From Pseudomonas lundensis (GTDB taxonomy: Bacteria > Pseudomonadota > Gammaproteobacteria > Pseudomonadales > Pseudomonadaceae): a DNA stretch of 64,000 bases. The stretch is taken from positions 28,490-92,489 of the forward strand of contig NZ_JYKY01000022.1 in assembly GCF_001042985.1 (NCBI RefSeq), given 5' to 3'. The position numbers and the translations under genes are program-made. The notes beneath the pieces are model-generated. The model searched no databases and was not told where the DNA came from. It saw nothing but the letters and a program-made list of their open reading frames with translations. The first letter of the stretch is position 1. Each line of letters begins with the position of its first letter. Positions 63,908 to 64,000 of the stretch are shown here, in pieces.

Positions 63908-64000
63908 TCTTGACGATGACCTACTCTCACATGGGGAAACCCCACACTACCATCGGCGATGCATCGTTTCACTGCTGAGTTCGGGATGGGATCAGGTGGT
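63908..64000 (-). rRNA. 5S ribosomal RNA, 3' part (cut by window edge)
   Basis: On the minus strand the segment runs ACCACCTGATCCCATCCCGAA... to ...GTCATCGTCAAGA, matching the Pseudomonas 5S rRNA from about nucleotide 27 to the 3' end. The first bases and the rest of the rrn operon lie outside the window. The exact 3' end is uncertain by 2-3 nt. Confidence 0.95.

Overview
The window reads as a chromosomal core region of a Pseudomonas species. Protein sequences and gene order match the genus closely: nusB-rib-nrdR, the DUF2796/ABC/DUF3299 zinc set with oprG, ssb-MFS-uvrA-ftnA-katA-rplQ, then the giant ribosomal/RNA-polymerase block ending in tRNAs, coaX, birA and a 5S rRNA. I cannot name the species. 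The missing second tuf gene and the moderate GC content suggest a fluorescens/fragi-like lineage rather than P. aeruginosa, but this is inference. I see no insertion sequences, prophage, integrase genes or CRISPR arrays. No stretch longer than 300 bases lacks a gene; the longest gaps are about 200-245 bases and are described individually.

Region by region. 1-4.8 kb (minus strand): thiL (cut by the window edge), nusB, ribH, a RibBA-type protein with a degenerate GTP cyclohydrolase half, ribE, ribD and nrdR form one tight riboflavin/transcription operon. 4.9-7.3 kb: a YbaY-like lipoprotein, a methyltransferase, a thioredoxin-TPR (CnoX/YbbN-like) protein and a convergent small hypothetical gene. 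7.4-10.6 kb (plus): a four-gene zinc-linked cluster behind a candidate Zur box: a His-rich periplasmic protein, an ABC ATPase, a FtsX/MacB-type permease and a DUF3299 protein. 10.8-13.4 kb: oprG behind a candidate Anr box, then two overlapping sugar-nucleotide epimerase/reductase-like genes.

13.5-23.1 kb is the accessory part, lying between two blocks that sit far apart in P. aeruginosa PAO1. It holds a YbiO-like mechanosensitive channel, a divergent LysR/MFS pair with a palindromic T-N11-A style site, and a probable tricarboxylate-use island. That island has a LysR regulator, a PrpF/GalD-family isomerase, a CitMHS transporter and an OprD-family porin. Between the isomerase and the transporter lies an apparently unannotated 34-codon, cysteine-rich small ORF. 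23.3-30.4 kb: ssb with an MFS gene, divergent uvrA, a ferritin lacking the haem-ligand methionine, and katA behind a candidate Anr box.

30.6-60.9 kb (all minus) is the alpha, spc, S10, str, rpoBC, rplJL, rplKA and nusG-secE gene series. Hairpin-plus-sigma70 promoter modules can be read in the rpmJ-rpsM, rpsN-rpsH and tuf-rpsJ gaps, and another promoter precedes rpsL. A likely attenuator lies between rplL and rpoB, and an L10 leader precedes rplJ. 60.9-64 kb holds tRNA-Trp, tRNA-Thr, tRNA-Gly, tRNA-Tyr, a small membrane-anchored protein, coaX, birA, an rrn terminator and the 3' part of a 5S rRNA.
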